A program made the translations under genes and the position numbers. Positions 47,701 to 56,714 of a DNA stretch of 64,000 nt are shown in pieces. Source of the stretch: an uncultured Sphingomonadaceae bacterium (GTDB taxonomy: Bacteria > Pseudomonadota > Alphaproteobacteria > Sphingomonadales > Sphingomonadaceae); contig CANLBM010000001.1 in NCBI GenBank assembly GCA_947488845.1, positions 186,001-250,000 of the forward strand, given 5' to 3'. Every line of letters starts with the position of its first letter. The stretch's first letter is position 1. The notes under the pieces were generated by a model. The model did no database searches and was not told where the DNA came from. It was given only the letters and a program-made list of their open reading frames with translations.

Positions 47701-48375
47701 ATGAAGCCGCATGACAGCCTGCCCTATACCCAGTTGCCGGAATATTCCGACGCGGAACGCATCGCCCGGTCGCGCGCCTTTTACGAGGCGATCAGGACCC
47801 GCCGCACCTGCCGCTATTTCAGCGACGAAGCCGTGCCCCGAGGGGTAATCGAAAATGCAATTCTCGCCGCCGGCACCGCGCCCAATGGCGCCAATCACCA
47901 GCCCTGGCATTTCGCCGTGATCGAATCCGCAGAGAAGAAAAAGGCCCTGCGCGCCACCGCCGAAGAGGAGGAGCGCGCCTTTTACCAGAGCAAGGGCAGC
48001 GAAGAATGGCTCGAGGCGCTGGCGCCGCTGGGCACCGATGCCGACAAGCCGTTTCTCGAAACCGCGCCCTATCTCATCGTCATCTTCGGCCAGCGCAAGG
48101 GCGGCATGAACCCGGGCGAGATGAAGCAGAATTATTATGTCAACGAAAGCGTCGGCATCGCCACAGGCATGCTGATCACCGCGCTCCACGACGCCGGCCT
48201 CGCCACCCTCACCCACACGCCCAATCCGATGAAATTTCTCAACCAGCTCTGCTCCCGCCCCAATAACGAGAAACCGATGATGGTATTGGTGGTCGGCAAG
48301 CCCGCGGCCGACGCGACGATCCCGGTCCACGCGACAATCAAGAAACCGCTGGACCAGATCGCCAGCTGGCTGTGA
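47701..48375 (+). CDS. Nitroreductase-family flavoprotein
   Basis: 224 residues. The FMN-binding start is [20 protein letters not shown], then [20 protein letters not shown] and [20 protein letters not shown], with the C-terminal [15 protein letters not shown]. The fold reduces nitro, quinone or enone substrates with NAD(P)H; the N-terminal [13 protein letters not shown] extension fits the BluB/iodotyrosine-deiodinase-like subgroup. The substrate cannot be assigned. Confidence 0.88.
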   Translation: MKPHDSLPYTQLPEYSDAERIARSRAFYEAIRTRRTCRYFSDEAVPRGVIENAILAAGTAPNGANHQPWHFAVIESAEKKKALRATAEEEERAFYQSKGSEEWLEALAPLGTDADKPFLETAPYLIVIFGQRKGGMNPGEMKQNYYVNESVGIATGMLITALHDAGLATLTHTPNPMKFLNQLCSRPNNEKPMMVLVVGKPAADATIPVHATIKKPLDQIASWL

Positions 48376-48455
48376 ACGCATTGCGATCACCAGATAGCGC
48401 TCGTACCGAACCTGTCAAAGCGCAACCGGTAGCAGCAATTTCTGTTTGCCCCGAT

Positions 48456-48477
48456 CCTTCGACAGCCTCAGGACGGA
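48456..48477 (-). repeat. Dispersed 22-bp repeat, single copy
   Basis: CCTTCGACAGCCTCAGGACG-GA, two differences from the copy at 16397. Lies alone 10 nt upstream of the DUF418 gene, with no inverted partner nearby. Confidence 0.7.
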
Positions 48478-48487
48478 CTGACCGTAG

Positions 48488-49732
48488 ATGAGCACGCATC
48501 CTCCCTCGCTCCGTTATCTCGAACTCGACGCCTTGCGCGGGTTTGCGGTGATGGGAATTTTGCTGATGAATATTGTCGGCTTTTCGATGCCGGAAATGGC
48601 CTATGTCAGCCCGGCGGCCTATGGCGGCACGGATCTGCCGGACATCATCGTCTGGGCGCTGTCCTATATCTTTGTCGACGGCAAGATGCGCGGGCTTTTC
48701 ACCATCTTATTCGGCGCGAGTATGATGCTGATCTTAAAGCGGGCGCAGGAAAATGGCGAGAATCCCGCAAGGGTTCATTTCTCCCGCATGACGTGGCTGG
48801 CGATCTTTGGCCTCGCCCATTTCTTCCTCTTGTGGGCAGGCGACATATTATTCCTCTACGCCGCCGTCGGCTGCATCGCCTTTTTCCTTCGCGACCTGAC
48901 CGCAGAAGATCTGATCCGGCGCGCCCTGCTGATCTTCTCTCTCGGTTTTATCGGCTATTCTGTGATGTTCGGCAGCTTCTTATATATCCAGTTTCAGGCA
49001 GGTGTTCCCGGTGCCAGCGCTGCTGCAATTGAAGATATCGCACAGATCATCGCCGGTTTTGAAAGCTCGGCAGCCGATATCACCGCGGATATCGCGCTAC
49101 ATCGGTCGGGCTTTGGCCCAATATTTCTGGACAAGATCCGGAACGACCTTTTCGGACCGCTGATCCTTCTGACCTATAATCTGGCAGAAACGCTGCCGCT
49201 GATGATGGTCGGCATGGCGCTTTACAAAAGCGGCTTCATCACTGGACAATGGCAGGCGGACCAATATCGTCGCTACGGCATATGGTTGATCGCAATCGGC
49301 ATGCTCATTCTGACGGCCATCGCAATTGGCCTGATTCGCAGCGACTTTGACACGCTGTTGATGATCAACGCCAACTATGCATGGAACTGGCCGTCGCAAA
49401 TGCTGATGACCATCGGCTATGCCGCCTTGCTGATTGTTACGATCGACAAGTTCCGGGGATCGCTCTGGATAAAGAGGATCGCGGCAGTGGGCCGCGCCGC
49501 CTTCACCAATTATCTCGGCACCAGCCTGTTGATGACCTTCATCTTCTACGGCTGGGGATTGGGGCTATATGGCTCGGTCGGACGCACAGAATTATATCTA
49601 TTCGTCCTCGGCGCCTGGGCGCTCATGCTGCTCTGGTCGCAACCCTGGCTGATGCGCTTTCGCTACGGGCCGCTGGAATGGCTCTGGCGGAGTCTGGCCA
49701 AAAGACAGGTTCAGGCGATGCGCTTATCATGA
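48488..49732 (+). CDS. DUF418 multi-spanning membrane protein
   Basis: 414 residues, about ten hydrophobic helices. The opening RYLELDALRGFAVMGILLMN and the C-terminal AVGRAAFTNYLGTSLLMTFI with a following FRYGPLEWLWRSL are the DUF418 hallmarks. The family is related to acyltransferase-3 proteins and lacks an assigned reaction. It converges with the next gene, overlapping by 6 nt. Confidence 0.9.
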   Translation: MSTHPPSLRYLELDALRGFAVMGILLMNIVGFSMPEMAYVSPAAYGGTDLPDIIVWALSYIFVDGKMRGLFTILFGASMMLILKRAQENGENPARVHFSRMTWLAIFGLAHFFLLWAGDILFLYAAVGCIAFFLRDLTAEDLIRRALLIFSLGFIGYSVMFGSFLYIQFQAGVPGASAAAIEDIAQIIAGFESSAADITADIALHRSGFGPIFLDKIRNDLFGPLILLTYNLAETLPLMMVGMALYKSGFITGQWQADQYRRYGIWLIAIGMLILTAIAIGLIRSDFDTLLMINANYAWNWPSQMLMTIGYAALLIVTIDKFRGSLWIKRIAAVGRAAFTNYLGTSLLMTFIFYGWGLGLYGSVGRTELYLFVLGAWALMLLWSQPWLMRFRYGPLEWLWRSLAKRQVQAMRLS

Positions 49733-50626
49733 GGATTCTGTAGCTTCTTCGGCAGAATCCGAAGGTTCATCGCCGGCGGCTTCGCTGCTATAGTTGACGT
49801 TGAGCAACCGAAACAGATCGACAGACGATATAAATTCCAGATGATCGTTCGGATCGTCCATATGCGCCAGCGGGCGGCCATCGGGCGTATATGACAGATG
49901 CTTATATTCTCCATCCTGGTCCCGCGCGACGATAGAACAGAGAATAGGCGAACGCAGACCGCCAATCAAAGCATGCAGCACGACCGCCTCTGCCTCTGCT
50001 TCCAGCGAGGCATCGCTATCGGGGTCGAATGGCACGCCCGCATATCGATAGACCGTCGCATGGTCTGCGGCTCTCTCGACCCCTGCTTTCATGCATCTGG
50101 CGTTGCCCGTCTGTATTTCGTCATGAGCCACAAAAACAATATGGTAGGGGCTGATGGCGAGAAAATCGCCTCCCTTGGCTTCGGCCGGCCCGACGGCTTT
50201 TGAACCCGCTTGAATAAACTCCCAATCGGTCAACATGTCGGCGGGAATTTTCCCGAACAACCGGAGCATCGGGACCTCGCCAACGATCAGTAGAGCGTTG
50301 CCATCCATGCCTCCTGGCAAAGATTCGAGATATCCGGTCAGATCTATGCCTTTGGTTTTCCAATCGGGTTCCGCGGCTCCCGTCGGCACCAATTTTGCGA
50401 CAAACTCTTCCTCAAGCGACGCGCGAAATTCTTGCAATTCTTCCGCCATTTCCAACGGTAAAGTCTGCCAAAGCTCTTTGATCAGCAAAAGCCGGGAAAC
50501 AGGACCTTCTTCCACCATCTCGGCGTCGGCATGATCCCATGCGCTATCGGACACAGGAGAAGCATTTGCCGGAGCCAAAGCCAGAACCGCCGCAACGGAA
50601 AAGAAAACGGAAAAAATCTTGCGCAT
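49727..50626 (-). CDS. Exported protein of unknown function
   Basis: 299 residues. A signal peptide (MRKIFSVFFSVAAVLALAPA, cleaved after NASA/NAS) is followed by an acidic domain of no recognised family: LELAEELQEFRASLEEE-like helix (PLEMAEELQEFRASLEEEF), DLTGYLESLPGG, FLAISPYHIVFVAHDE and a Glu/Ser-rich tail. One pair of cysteines (ARCMKAG, SPILCSIV) could form a disulfide. No neighbours on the same strand. Confidence 0.6.
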   Translation of the reverse strand: MRKIFSVFFSVAAVLALAPANASPVSDSAWDHADAEMVEEGPVSRLLLIKELWQTLPLEMAEELQEFRASLEEEFVAKLVPTGAAEPDWKTKGIDLTGYLESLPGGMDGNALLIVGEVPMLRLFGKIPADMLTDWEFIQAGSKAVGPAEAKGGDFLAISPYHIVFVAHDEIQTGNARCMKAGVERAADHATVYRYAGVPFDPDSDASLEAEAEAVVLHALIGGLRSPILCSIVARDQDGEYKHLSYTPDGRPLAHMDDPNDHLEFISSVDLFRLLNVNYSSEAAGDEPSDSAEEATESS

Positions 50627-50756
50627 GACTACCTCGTGTTCGGTCTGCGATCCGATCTAACCGGTTTTCGATGGATGGAAACAAAATAGTCGAACCTTAT
50701 TTTGCTATTGCGATCTATTCTCATTAGCGATATACGAGTCGTTGTAAGGAGCTGTT

Positions 50757-50927
50757 ATGGTTGTTTGTGTTTGTAATGCGATCAAGGAAAAAGACCTGAG
50801 AGCCGCCGTGCGTAGCGGTGCAGACCGTCCATCACAGGTCTATGCCCAGCTCGGCCGCAAGCCAAAATGCGGACAATGTCTCGCATTTGCCCAGACCATT
50901 ATCAAATCGCAACTTGCGACCGCTTAG
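50757..50927 (+). CDS. bfd: Bacterioferritin-associated ferredoxin (BFD-like [2Fe-2S] protein)
   Basis: 56 residues, too short for most gene callers. MVVCVCNAIKEKDLRAAVRS is followed by QLGRKPKCGQCLAFAQ, giving the C-x-C ... C-x2-C cluster ligands of Bfd. AAGGA stands six nucleotides before the ATG. Bfd reduces the haem of bacterioferritin so that stored iron is released; the bfr gene follows 121 nt downstream. The AT-rich upstream stretch with CTCATTAGCGA could hold an iron-regulator (Fur/Irr) site, but I cannot define it. Confidence 0.92.
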   Translation: MVVCVCNAIKEKDLRAAVRSGADRPSQVYAQLGRKPKCGQCLAFAQTIIKSQLATA

Positions 50928-51048
50928 CATTCTCGTTAGCAAATCATTGAAATAATTAGCTTTTCCATAAAAACCGTGCTTTCGCTTCGCGTGAAAATAC
51001 TGTATGGGACAGGCAATGGATTTGCAAAATAGCGGGAAGGAATCTGCC

Positions 51049-51525
51049 ATGAAGGGCGATACGAAAGTCATCGAGTTTCTCAACGAAGCGCTGAAAAACG
51101 AACTCACCGCGATCAACCAATATTGGCTGCACTATCGCATGCTCGACAATTGGGGCGTGACCAAACTCGCCGAATTCGAGCGGCATGAATCAATCGACGA
51201 AATGAAGCATGCGGACAAACTGGCAGAGCGGATTTTCTTCCTCGACGGATTGCCCAATTTTCAATTGCTCGGGCGCCTGAAAATCGGCGAAACGGTCGAG
51301 GAAATTCTCAAGGCCGACCTCGAGCTGGAATATGAGGCGCTGCCCATGCTCAAGGACGCGATCGAACATTGCGAAAGCGTGCGCGACTATGTCAGCCGCG
51401 ACCTGTTTGCCGAAATTCTTGAAAGCGAAGAGGATCATGTCGATACGCTCGAACAGCAATTTGACATGATCGAGCGAATGGGGATCGAGAATTATATCCA
51501 GTTGCAGTCGAAACCCGCCGAGTAG
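51049..51525 (+). CDS. bfr: Bacterioferritin
   Basis: 158 residues from ATG 51049 with GGGAAGGA upstream; the frame from GTG/ATG 51004 is longer than the family. Four-helix ferritin with ferroxidase residues in NELTAINQYWLHYRML, ESIDEMKHADKLAERI (with the haem-ligand Met, residue 52) and ESEEDHVDTLEQQ. It stores iron as ferric mineral in a 24-mer; bfd sits directly upstream. Confidence 0.95.
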   Translation: MKGDTKVIEFLNEALKNELTAINQYWLHYRMLDNWGVTKLAEFERHESIDEMKHADKLAERIFFLDGLPNFQLLGRLKIGETVEEILKADLELEYEALPMLKDAIEHCESVRDYVSRDLFAEILESEEDHVDTLEQQFDMIERMGIENYIQLQSKPAE

Positions 51526-51541
51526 ACCGATAGCGGCGGTT

Positions 51542-51955
51542 TCAACCGAACCGCCGACTGGCTCCCAGAGGGTTGCGTTCCTGCACGACCGGGCTGGCAC
51601 CCTGTTCCAATATCGCCAGAGTTTCTTCAAACATCGGCCGTAAAGCGACAACCAGAGGAAGTATTTCTTCGGGGGTTTCGTGATGTTCGACGCAGGCACG
51701 GGCCGTCATTTCGATTGTTTCAGCGGTTTCGCCAAGTTGCAGCGCGCCGAATTGCAGCGCCTCTCCTTTCAGACTGTGCGCCGCATCAACCATAGCCACA
51801 GGATCGTGCGCGCGCATGGCGTCTTCAATTTTACCGACAGATTGCGTGCCATCTTCACGGAAATATCCGAGTATCCGGACAAAATCCGGCCCAAGCGCCG
51901 ACCGGGTTTGGGCGGAAACAGTCCAGTCAATCAATTCGCTTTCCAATGGTGGCAC
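51542..51955 (-). CDS. Hpt-domain phosphotransfer protein
   Basis: 137 residues from GTG 51955, chosen because GGGAG lies six nucleotides upstream; an ATG at 52015 would add an odd N-terminus. The Hpt signature is VDAAHSLKGEALQFGALQLG, with the phospho-accepting His near residue 57. A four-helix bundle is expected. No histidine kinase or response regulator is adjacent, so its relay partners must be elsewhere. Confidence 0.75.
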   Translation of the reverse strand: MPPLESELIDWTVSAQTRSALGPDFVRILGYFREDGTQSVGKIEDAMRAHDPVAMVDAAHSLKGEALQFGALQLGETAETIEMTARACVEHHETPEEILPLVVALRPMFEETLAILEQGASPVVQERNPLGASRRFG

Positions 51956-52041
51956 CCAATGCTCCCGGTAATATAATAGTGAGAATATGCTGCTGACCCG
52001 AAGCTTAAGGCCCAATCCGTGAAATCTTAGTTACCATAAGC

Positions 52042-52080
52042 AAAAAAAATCGCAGAAACCGGCCTCGGCTTGGCCGATTT
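52042..52080 (-). terminator. Rho-independent terminator of the yfgM-bamB-der operon
   Basis: CGGCC (52060-52064) pairs with GGCCG (52072-52076) around TCGGCTT, extended by AAATCG/CGATTT (52047-52052, 52075-52080). On the minus strand it runs into a tract of eight T (52049-52042). The A-tract on the other side (52081 on) gives a second T-run upstream. Confidence 0.8.
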
Positions 52081-52088
52081 AAAAAAAA

Positions 52089-53480
52089 TCACTCTTTTTC
52101 GTGATAGGGGTTTTTGGGTGCGCGGATGATCAGCCGTACCGGGACACCACCAAAGCCAAGCTCGCGGCGAATTCCGTTGATCAGATAGCGCCGGTAGCTT
52201 TCGGGCAGGTCATCGACCCGCGTACCGAAAATCACGAAGGAAGGTGGCCGCGTCTTGGCCTGTGTGATGTAGCGCAATTTGATCCGCTTGCCACCGGGTG
52301 CCGGTGGCGGATTGTCGGTAATCGCATCTTCGAACCAGCGGTTGAGCTTGCCGGTAGAAACCCGCTGCGACCATATCCGGCGGACTTCGAAGGCCGCCTT
52401 GATCAGCTGGTCGATACCTTTGCCGGTAAAGGCGGACACGGCGATCAGAGGCACATCCCGCACCTGCGCCAGTCCGTCATTCAGCGCCGCACGAATGCCG
52501 TTGAACAATTTGCTTGGCCCCTCGGCCACGTCCCATTTATTGATGCCGATAACGACGCAGCGACCCTCCTGAATGGCATGGTCGGCAATGCGCAAATCCT
52601 GCGCTTCCAGCCCCTTGGTTGCATCGAGCAAAAGCACGACCACTTCGGCAAAATCCACTGCGTGACGGGCATCGGCAACGGCCAGCTTCTCCAGCTTGTC
52701 ATTGACCTTGGCCCGCTTGCGCATACCTGCGGTGTCGATCAGTCGAACCTGGCGATCGGGCTCTATGCCGTCGAGTTTCTCGTCCTCGGTCAGCGCATCA
52801 TCATGCCAGACCCAGTCGACCGTGATACTATCGCGCGTGATACCGGCTTCCGGTCCCGTAATCAGCCGGTCTTCGTCGAGCATCTTGTTGATCAGCGTCG
52901 ACTTGCCCGCATTGGGACGGCCGACAATCGCCAGCTTCAACGGTGCGGATGCGTCTGTTGGTTCTTCGGACGCAGCCGCCTTGAAATTCTCGACATAGGG
53001 CTGGATCGCCTGAAACAGGTCGGCCATGCCGTCGCCATGCTCCGCGCTGAACGGGATCGGATCGCCAAAACCGAGCGCGTAGCTCTCCAATATGCCGGAT
53101 TCCGCCGCCTTGCCCTCGGCCTTGTTGACCAGCAAAACAACGGGGGTTTTCGCGCTTCTCAGCCAGCGGGCGATTTCCTCGTCCAGCGGGGTAAGGCCAG
53201 CGCGACCGTCGATCACGAATATTGCCAGTTCCGCGCCGGCAACTGCCAGTTCGGTCTGCTTGCGCATCCGTCCCGGCAGGCTCTTGGCATCCTCGTTTTC
53301 ATAGCCGGCCGTATCGACGACATTGAATTGCAGACCGAGCAGATTGGCAGCCCCCTCCCGGCGGTCACGCGTCACCCCGGGCGTGTCGTCGACAAGCGCC
53401 AGCTTCTTGCCAACCAGACGGTTGAACAGCGTGGATTTGCCGACATTCGGTCGACCTATGATTGCAATATTGGGCAGCAT
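52089..53480 (-). CDS. der: Double-G-domain ribosome assembly GTPase Der/EngA
   Basis: 463 residues from ATG 53480. Two tandem G domains, P-loops GRPNVGKSTL (near residue 8) and [10 protein letters not shown] (near 186), each with DTAG (VVDTAGYE, LIDTAGMRKR) and NKxD/NKAE boxes, then the C-terminal KH domain (PPAPGGKRIKLRYITQAKTR). It acts in 50S subunit maturation. Last gene of the yfgM-bamB-der operon, as in enterobacteria. Confidence 0.96.
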   Translation of the reverse strand: MLPNIAIIGRPNVGKSTLFNRLVGKKLALVDDTPGVTRDRREGAANLLGLQFNVVDTAGYENEDAKSLPGRMRKQTELAVAGAELAIFVIDGRAGLTPLDEEIARWLRSAKTPVVLLVNKAEGKAAESGILESYALGFGDPIPFSAEHGDGMADLFQAIQPYVENFKAAASEEPTDASAPLKLAIVGRPNAGKSTLINKMLDEDRLITGPEAGITRDSITVDWVWHDDALTEDEKLDGIEPDRQVRLIDTAGMRKRAKVNDKLEKLAVADARHAVDFAEVVVLLLDATKGLEAQDLRIADHAIQEGRCVVIGINKWDVAEGPSKLFNGIRAALNDGLAQVRDVPLIAVSAFTGKGIDQLIKAAFEVRRIWSQRVSTGKLNRWFEDAITDNPPPAPGGKRIKLRYITQAKTRPPSFVIFGTRVDDLPESYRRYLINGIRRELGFGGVPVRLIIRAPKNPYHEKE

Positions 53481-53511
53481 TGCGCCGGTCCCGTCCTTTT
53501 GTTTTAGATCC

Positions 53512-54846
53512 TCAACGGAATGCGGAGAGCCGTCCACTATTGTCGAGAATATATAGCATACCACCGGCCACAATAGGCGGCAGCGAGACGCCGTCGTTCA
53601 ATTCGAACAGCGTTTGGCTGGTTCCGTCAGCAGGGGAAATCGATACGACTTCGCCTTCTGTACTGGCAACAATCAGACGATTGCCAGCCAGTATCGGGCC
53701 GGTCCAGTTGATCGGGTTTTTCTTTTTCTTGTCATTCTTGAACGCTGACAGCTGGCTCATCCACCGAACCTTGCCGTTCGGCCGGGCGATGCAGAGAAGC
53801 TTCGCATCATCGGTCAACACGAACACCCATTCACCCGCCACGACCGGTGTCGTGATCCCGGCAATATTCAACTCCCAGATCCGCTGGCCGGTCACCAGCT
53901 CGTAAGCCGCCATACGACCACCTTGGCCCAGCGCAAAAACCCGACCACGGTCGATCACCGGATCGGCGTCAATATCGGACAAGGTCGCCACCGAAGTGGT
54001 AATGCTGGTCCGTGCGAGCGCATCGTTCCAGAGGTTGCGGCCATTTTCATAGCGATATGCGGTCAGTTCCCCGGAGGAATAACCGGCAACAACCGTACCC
54101 TGTCCGGCTGCCGGCGCGGCGACGCCGAAAATTCCGGCCAGACCAAGCGTACCCGCCTCGTTCCACTGCACCGATCCATCCACCATGTTGAGCGCATAAA
54201 TCTGGTTGTCCTGGGTCATCACATAGACATTGCCATTGGAAATCGTCGGCGACCCGCGCAACGGTCCGGCCGGGCGTACTTTCCATATCTGGCTACCGTC
54301 TGCAGCGTTCAGCGCGACGACATCGCCAACGCCATTGGTTGCGTAGACGATATTATCAAATACACTTGCTCCGCCGCCAAAACGCGACGATTCTCCGTCG
54401 CCCTTGACTTCGATCTGCGTTGTCCAGATTTTCGCGCCTGATGTGGCGTCAAAAGCATGCACCATGGCTTCGGTATCAATGACAAAAAGCCGTCCACCGG
54501 AGACCACCGGCGCTGCCGCCAGCCGTTCCCGTTTCGTCGTTCCGCTGATATTGGCGGTCCAGACTTTCGCGAGATTTCCCTCGAGCGCAACATGGCCCAT
54601 TGATTTGCTTGGATTGCCGCCCGATTGCGCCCATTCGCTGTTGGCGACCGGGGCCGGCAGGATCACGGAAATCGAAGCGAGCGCCGGATCAACTTCCGCA
54701 CCGCTTTCGCCGCTCAATATCGGCGTGCGCTTGCCCAGCGTCGGCGTGTTTTTCTTGTCTTCACCATCGCCGCCGCCCAAAATGCCGCAGCCGGATAGCA
54801 AAGACAGGGCCAGCAGGCCGGTGATCAGTTTCTTACCGGAAATCAT
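53512..54846 (-). CDS. bamB: BamB outer-membrane assembly lipoprotein
   Basis: 444 residues. Lipobox LSGC (Cys20) after a signal helix, then an eight-bladed beta-propeller of PQQ-like repeats (VHAFDATSGAKIWTTQIEVK, VVALNAADGSQIWKVRPAG, IYALNMVDGSVQW). Part of the BAM complex that folds outer-membrane proteins. It overlaps the upstream gene by 4 nt and lies 31 nt before der. Confidence 0.92.
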   Translation of the reverse strand: MISGKKLITGLLALSLLSGCGILGGGDGEDKKNTPTLGKRTPILSGESGAEVDPALASISVILPAPVANSEWAQSGGNPSKSMGHVALEGNLAKVWTANISGTTKRERLAAAPVVSGGRLFVIDTEAMVHAFDATSGAKIWTTQIEVKGDGESSRFGGGASVFDNIVYATNGVGDVVALNAADGSQIWKVRPAGPLRGSPTISNGNVYVMTQDNQIYALNMVDGSVQWNEAGTLGLAGIFGVAAPAAGQGTVVAGYSSGELTAYRYENGRNLWNDALARTSITTSVATLSDIDADPVIDRGRVFALGQGGRMAAYELVTGQRIWELNIAGITTPVVAGEWVFVLTDDAKLLCIARPNGKVRWMSQLSAFKNDKKKKNPINWTGPILAGNRLIVASTEGEVVSISPADGTSQTLFELNDGVSLPPIVAGGMLYILDNSGRLSAFR

Positions 54847-55613
54847 TCCTTAGCTTCTCCCTTAGCCGCGCCCGCATTCGGCGGTGTCGCTTTTTTGTCA
54901 TCGCCGTCCATTTCCACCGCGTCAATGCCTTCAACGCCCGCCATTTGCAACGCACGCGACCGGATCGTGTCCGGAACGCTTTCGTCTTTCGCCATCTGGG
55001 CAAATAATGGTCCCGCGAGGTCGGATTTATTCATGTTCAGATAGGCCAGCGCGACCATTTCGCCAGCGCTGCCGAACCATGGGTTGCCGGGAACCGCAAG
55101 CGGCTTCAGCCGGTCGACCACCTGTTGCGGTTTCAGCGTATCGAATTCTGCGGCCGTCTGACGGACAAGCGCCAGATCACGAAACGGCTTCGGCAGGCTC
55201 TCGTCCGCAACAACCTTGGCATAGCCAGCAATGGCCTTTTTCGGATCCTCTTTTTCCAGTGCGATATTGGCCTGCATCAATATTGCCGCAGCCCGGTAGC
55301 CGTCCTGCTTTGCTTCGGTCAACGGTTCGAGTGCGGTCGCAGCGCCGTCCAGATTATTCTGGCGGATACTGTCGATCGCAGCGACATATTCCTCGCTGCG
55401 GAGACCGGCATCTTCATTCTGGCTGTTTTGCCAGAATATCCAGCCTGCAAGCGATCCGAGGCCGATGACTAGGGCCGCGACAATCCACAGTCCGTAACGC
55501 GCAGCGAAATTCTTCAACTGATCCTCGCGCACCGCTTCATCGACTTCGCGCAGAAACACCTGTTCCTGACGATCCGGCTGCTCTTCTGGTGCTTGGTCTT
55601 TATCTTTGGCCAA
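54843..55613 (-). CDS. YfgM-like tetratricopeptide inner-membrane protein
   Basis: 256 residues. A cytoplasmic N-terminus of about 40 residues (VFLREVDEAVREDQLKNFAA), one transmembrane helix (LWIVAALVIGLGSLAGWIFW) and a periplasmic TPR domain with AAAILMQANIALEKEDPKKA. In E. coli YfgM links SecYEG to periplasmic chaperones. Order yfgM-bamB-der is conserved. The Lys/Gly/Ala-rich C-terminus may be flexible. Confidence 0.85.
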   Translation of the reverse strand: MAKDKDQAPEEQPDRQEQVFLREVDEAVREDQLKNFAARYGLWIVAALVIGLGSLAGWIFWQNSQNEDAGLRSEEYVAAIDSIRQNNLDGAATALEPLTEAKQDGYRAAAILMQANIALEKEDPKKAIAGYAKVVADESLPKPFRDLALVRQTAAEFDTLKPQQVVDRLKPLAVPGNPWFGSAGEMVALAYLNMNKSDLAGPLFAQMAKDESVPDTIRSRALQMAGVEGIDAVEMDGDDKKATPPNAGAAKGEAKE

Positions 55614-55769
55614 TGTGGCTTCCTCAAATCTGTTTCATGTGCCGCATTCGCCGGTCAGACGACTGCATTGGGCAATCGGCTGTCCTTAGCGTCCGTAATA
55701 ACAAATGTAAAAGTCTATTGACCATTTCCACAGGCTGAACGACCGATCGGCGATAAGTCAGAAATTTCG

Positions 55770-56642
55770 CTATTTCTTCGGCTGATAAAGCTGGTCCGGC
55801 CCCGGAAAGCTGCGCTCCCGGACTTCTCCGGCATATTGTTCGGCCGCCTGATCAATCTGCTCGGCAATATTGTGATAGCGTTTTACAAAGCGGGCGGTGC
55901 GGTCAAACATGCCCAGCATATCCTCGGTGACCAGCACCTGGCCATCGCATTGCGCCGATGCGCCGATACCGATGGTGATCGCATCCACCGCCTTGGTCGC
56001 TTCGATCGCAATCGGTTCGAGCACGCCTTCCAGCACGATCGCAAAGGCGCCGGCCTTGTCCAGAGCCACCGCGTCGCCGACGATCTTCTTCGCTTCCGCG
56101 TCGCTGCGCCCGCGCGCCGCATAGCCGCCAAGCACGTTGATCGCCTGCGGTGTCAGACCGACATGGCCAACCACGGGAATCCCCCGCTGGACCAGAAAAG
56201 CGACGGTTTCGGCCATCACTTCACCGCCCTCGAGCTTGACCGCAGCAGCGCCGGTTTCCTTCAGGATATGGGCGGCGCTTTCATAGGCTTTCTCCGGCGA
56301 TGCTTCATAGGAGCCGAAGGGCATGTCGACGACGACGACGCTATGATAGCTGCCCCGGACAACCGCCGCACCATGGTTGCACATCATGTCCAGTGTCACG
56401 GGAATCGTCGAATCGAGTCCGTAAATCACCTGGGCAAGCGAATCACCGACCAGCAGCATGTCACAATGGGCATCAAGCAACTGTGCCGTCCGCGCGGTAT
56501 AGGCGGTCAGCATCACCACCGGCTCTGCTGTCACCCCGTCGACCTTGCGGCCCTGTATTTTGGGAACCGACAGCCGGCGCATCGGCTGCGGCCGCGGCGT
56601 GGCGCGGCTGGTGGAAGTATCGAGCTTGAAGGTCGTGGACAT
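55770..56642 (-). CDS. panB: Ketopantoate hydroxymethyltransferase
   Basis: First committed step of pantothenate synthesis: methylene-THF plus 2-ketoisovalerate to ketopantoate. 290 residues from ATG 56642. Magnesium-site blocks [20 protein letters not shown] and [13 protein letters not shown], catalytic Glu in [10 protein letters not shown], and [19 protein letters not shown]. The N-terminal 20 residues ([12 protein letters not shown]) are an extension. panC is not beside it. Confidence 0.95.
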   Translation of the reverse strand: MSTTFKLDTSTSRATPRPQPMRRLSVPKIQGRKVDGVTAEPVVMLTAYTARTAQLLDAHCDMLLVGDSLAQVIYGLDSTIPVTLDMMCNHGAAVVRGSYHSVVVVDMPFGSYEASPEKAYESAAHILKETGAAAVKLEGGEVMAETVAFLVQRGIPVVGHVGLTPQAINVLGGYAARGRSDAEAKKIVGDAVALDKAGAFAIVLEGVLEPIAIEATKAVDAITIGIGASAQCDGQVLVTEDMLGMFDRTARFVKRYHNIAEQIDQAAEQYAGEVRERSFPGPDQLYQPKK

Positions 56643-56714
56643 GGCAATCCTCAGCAATAGCGTTGTTGGACTGGCCTCAATAAGCGAGGACGCAGGATAA
56701 GGCCAGCTTGGCGG

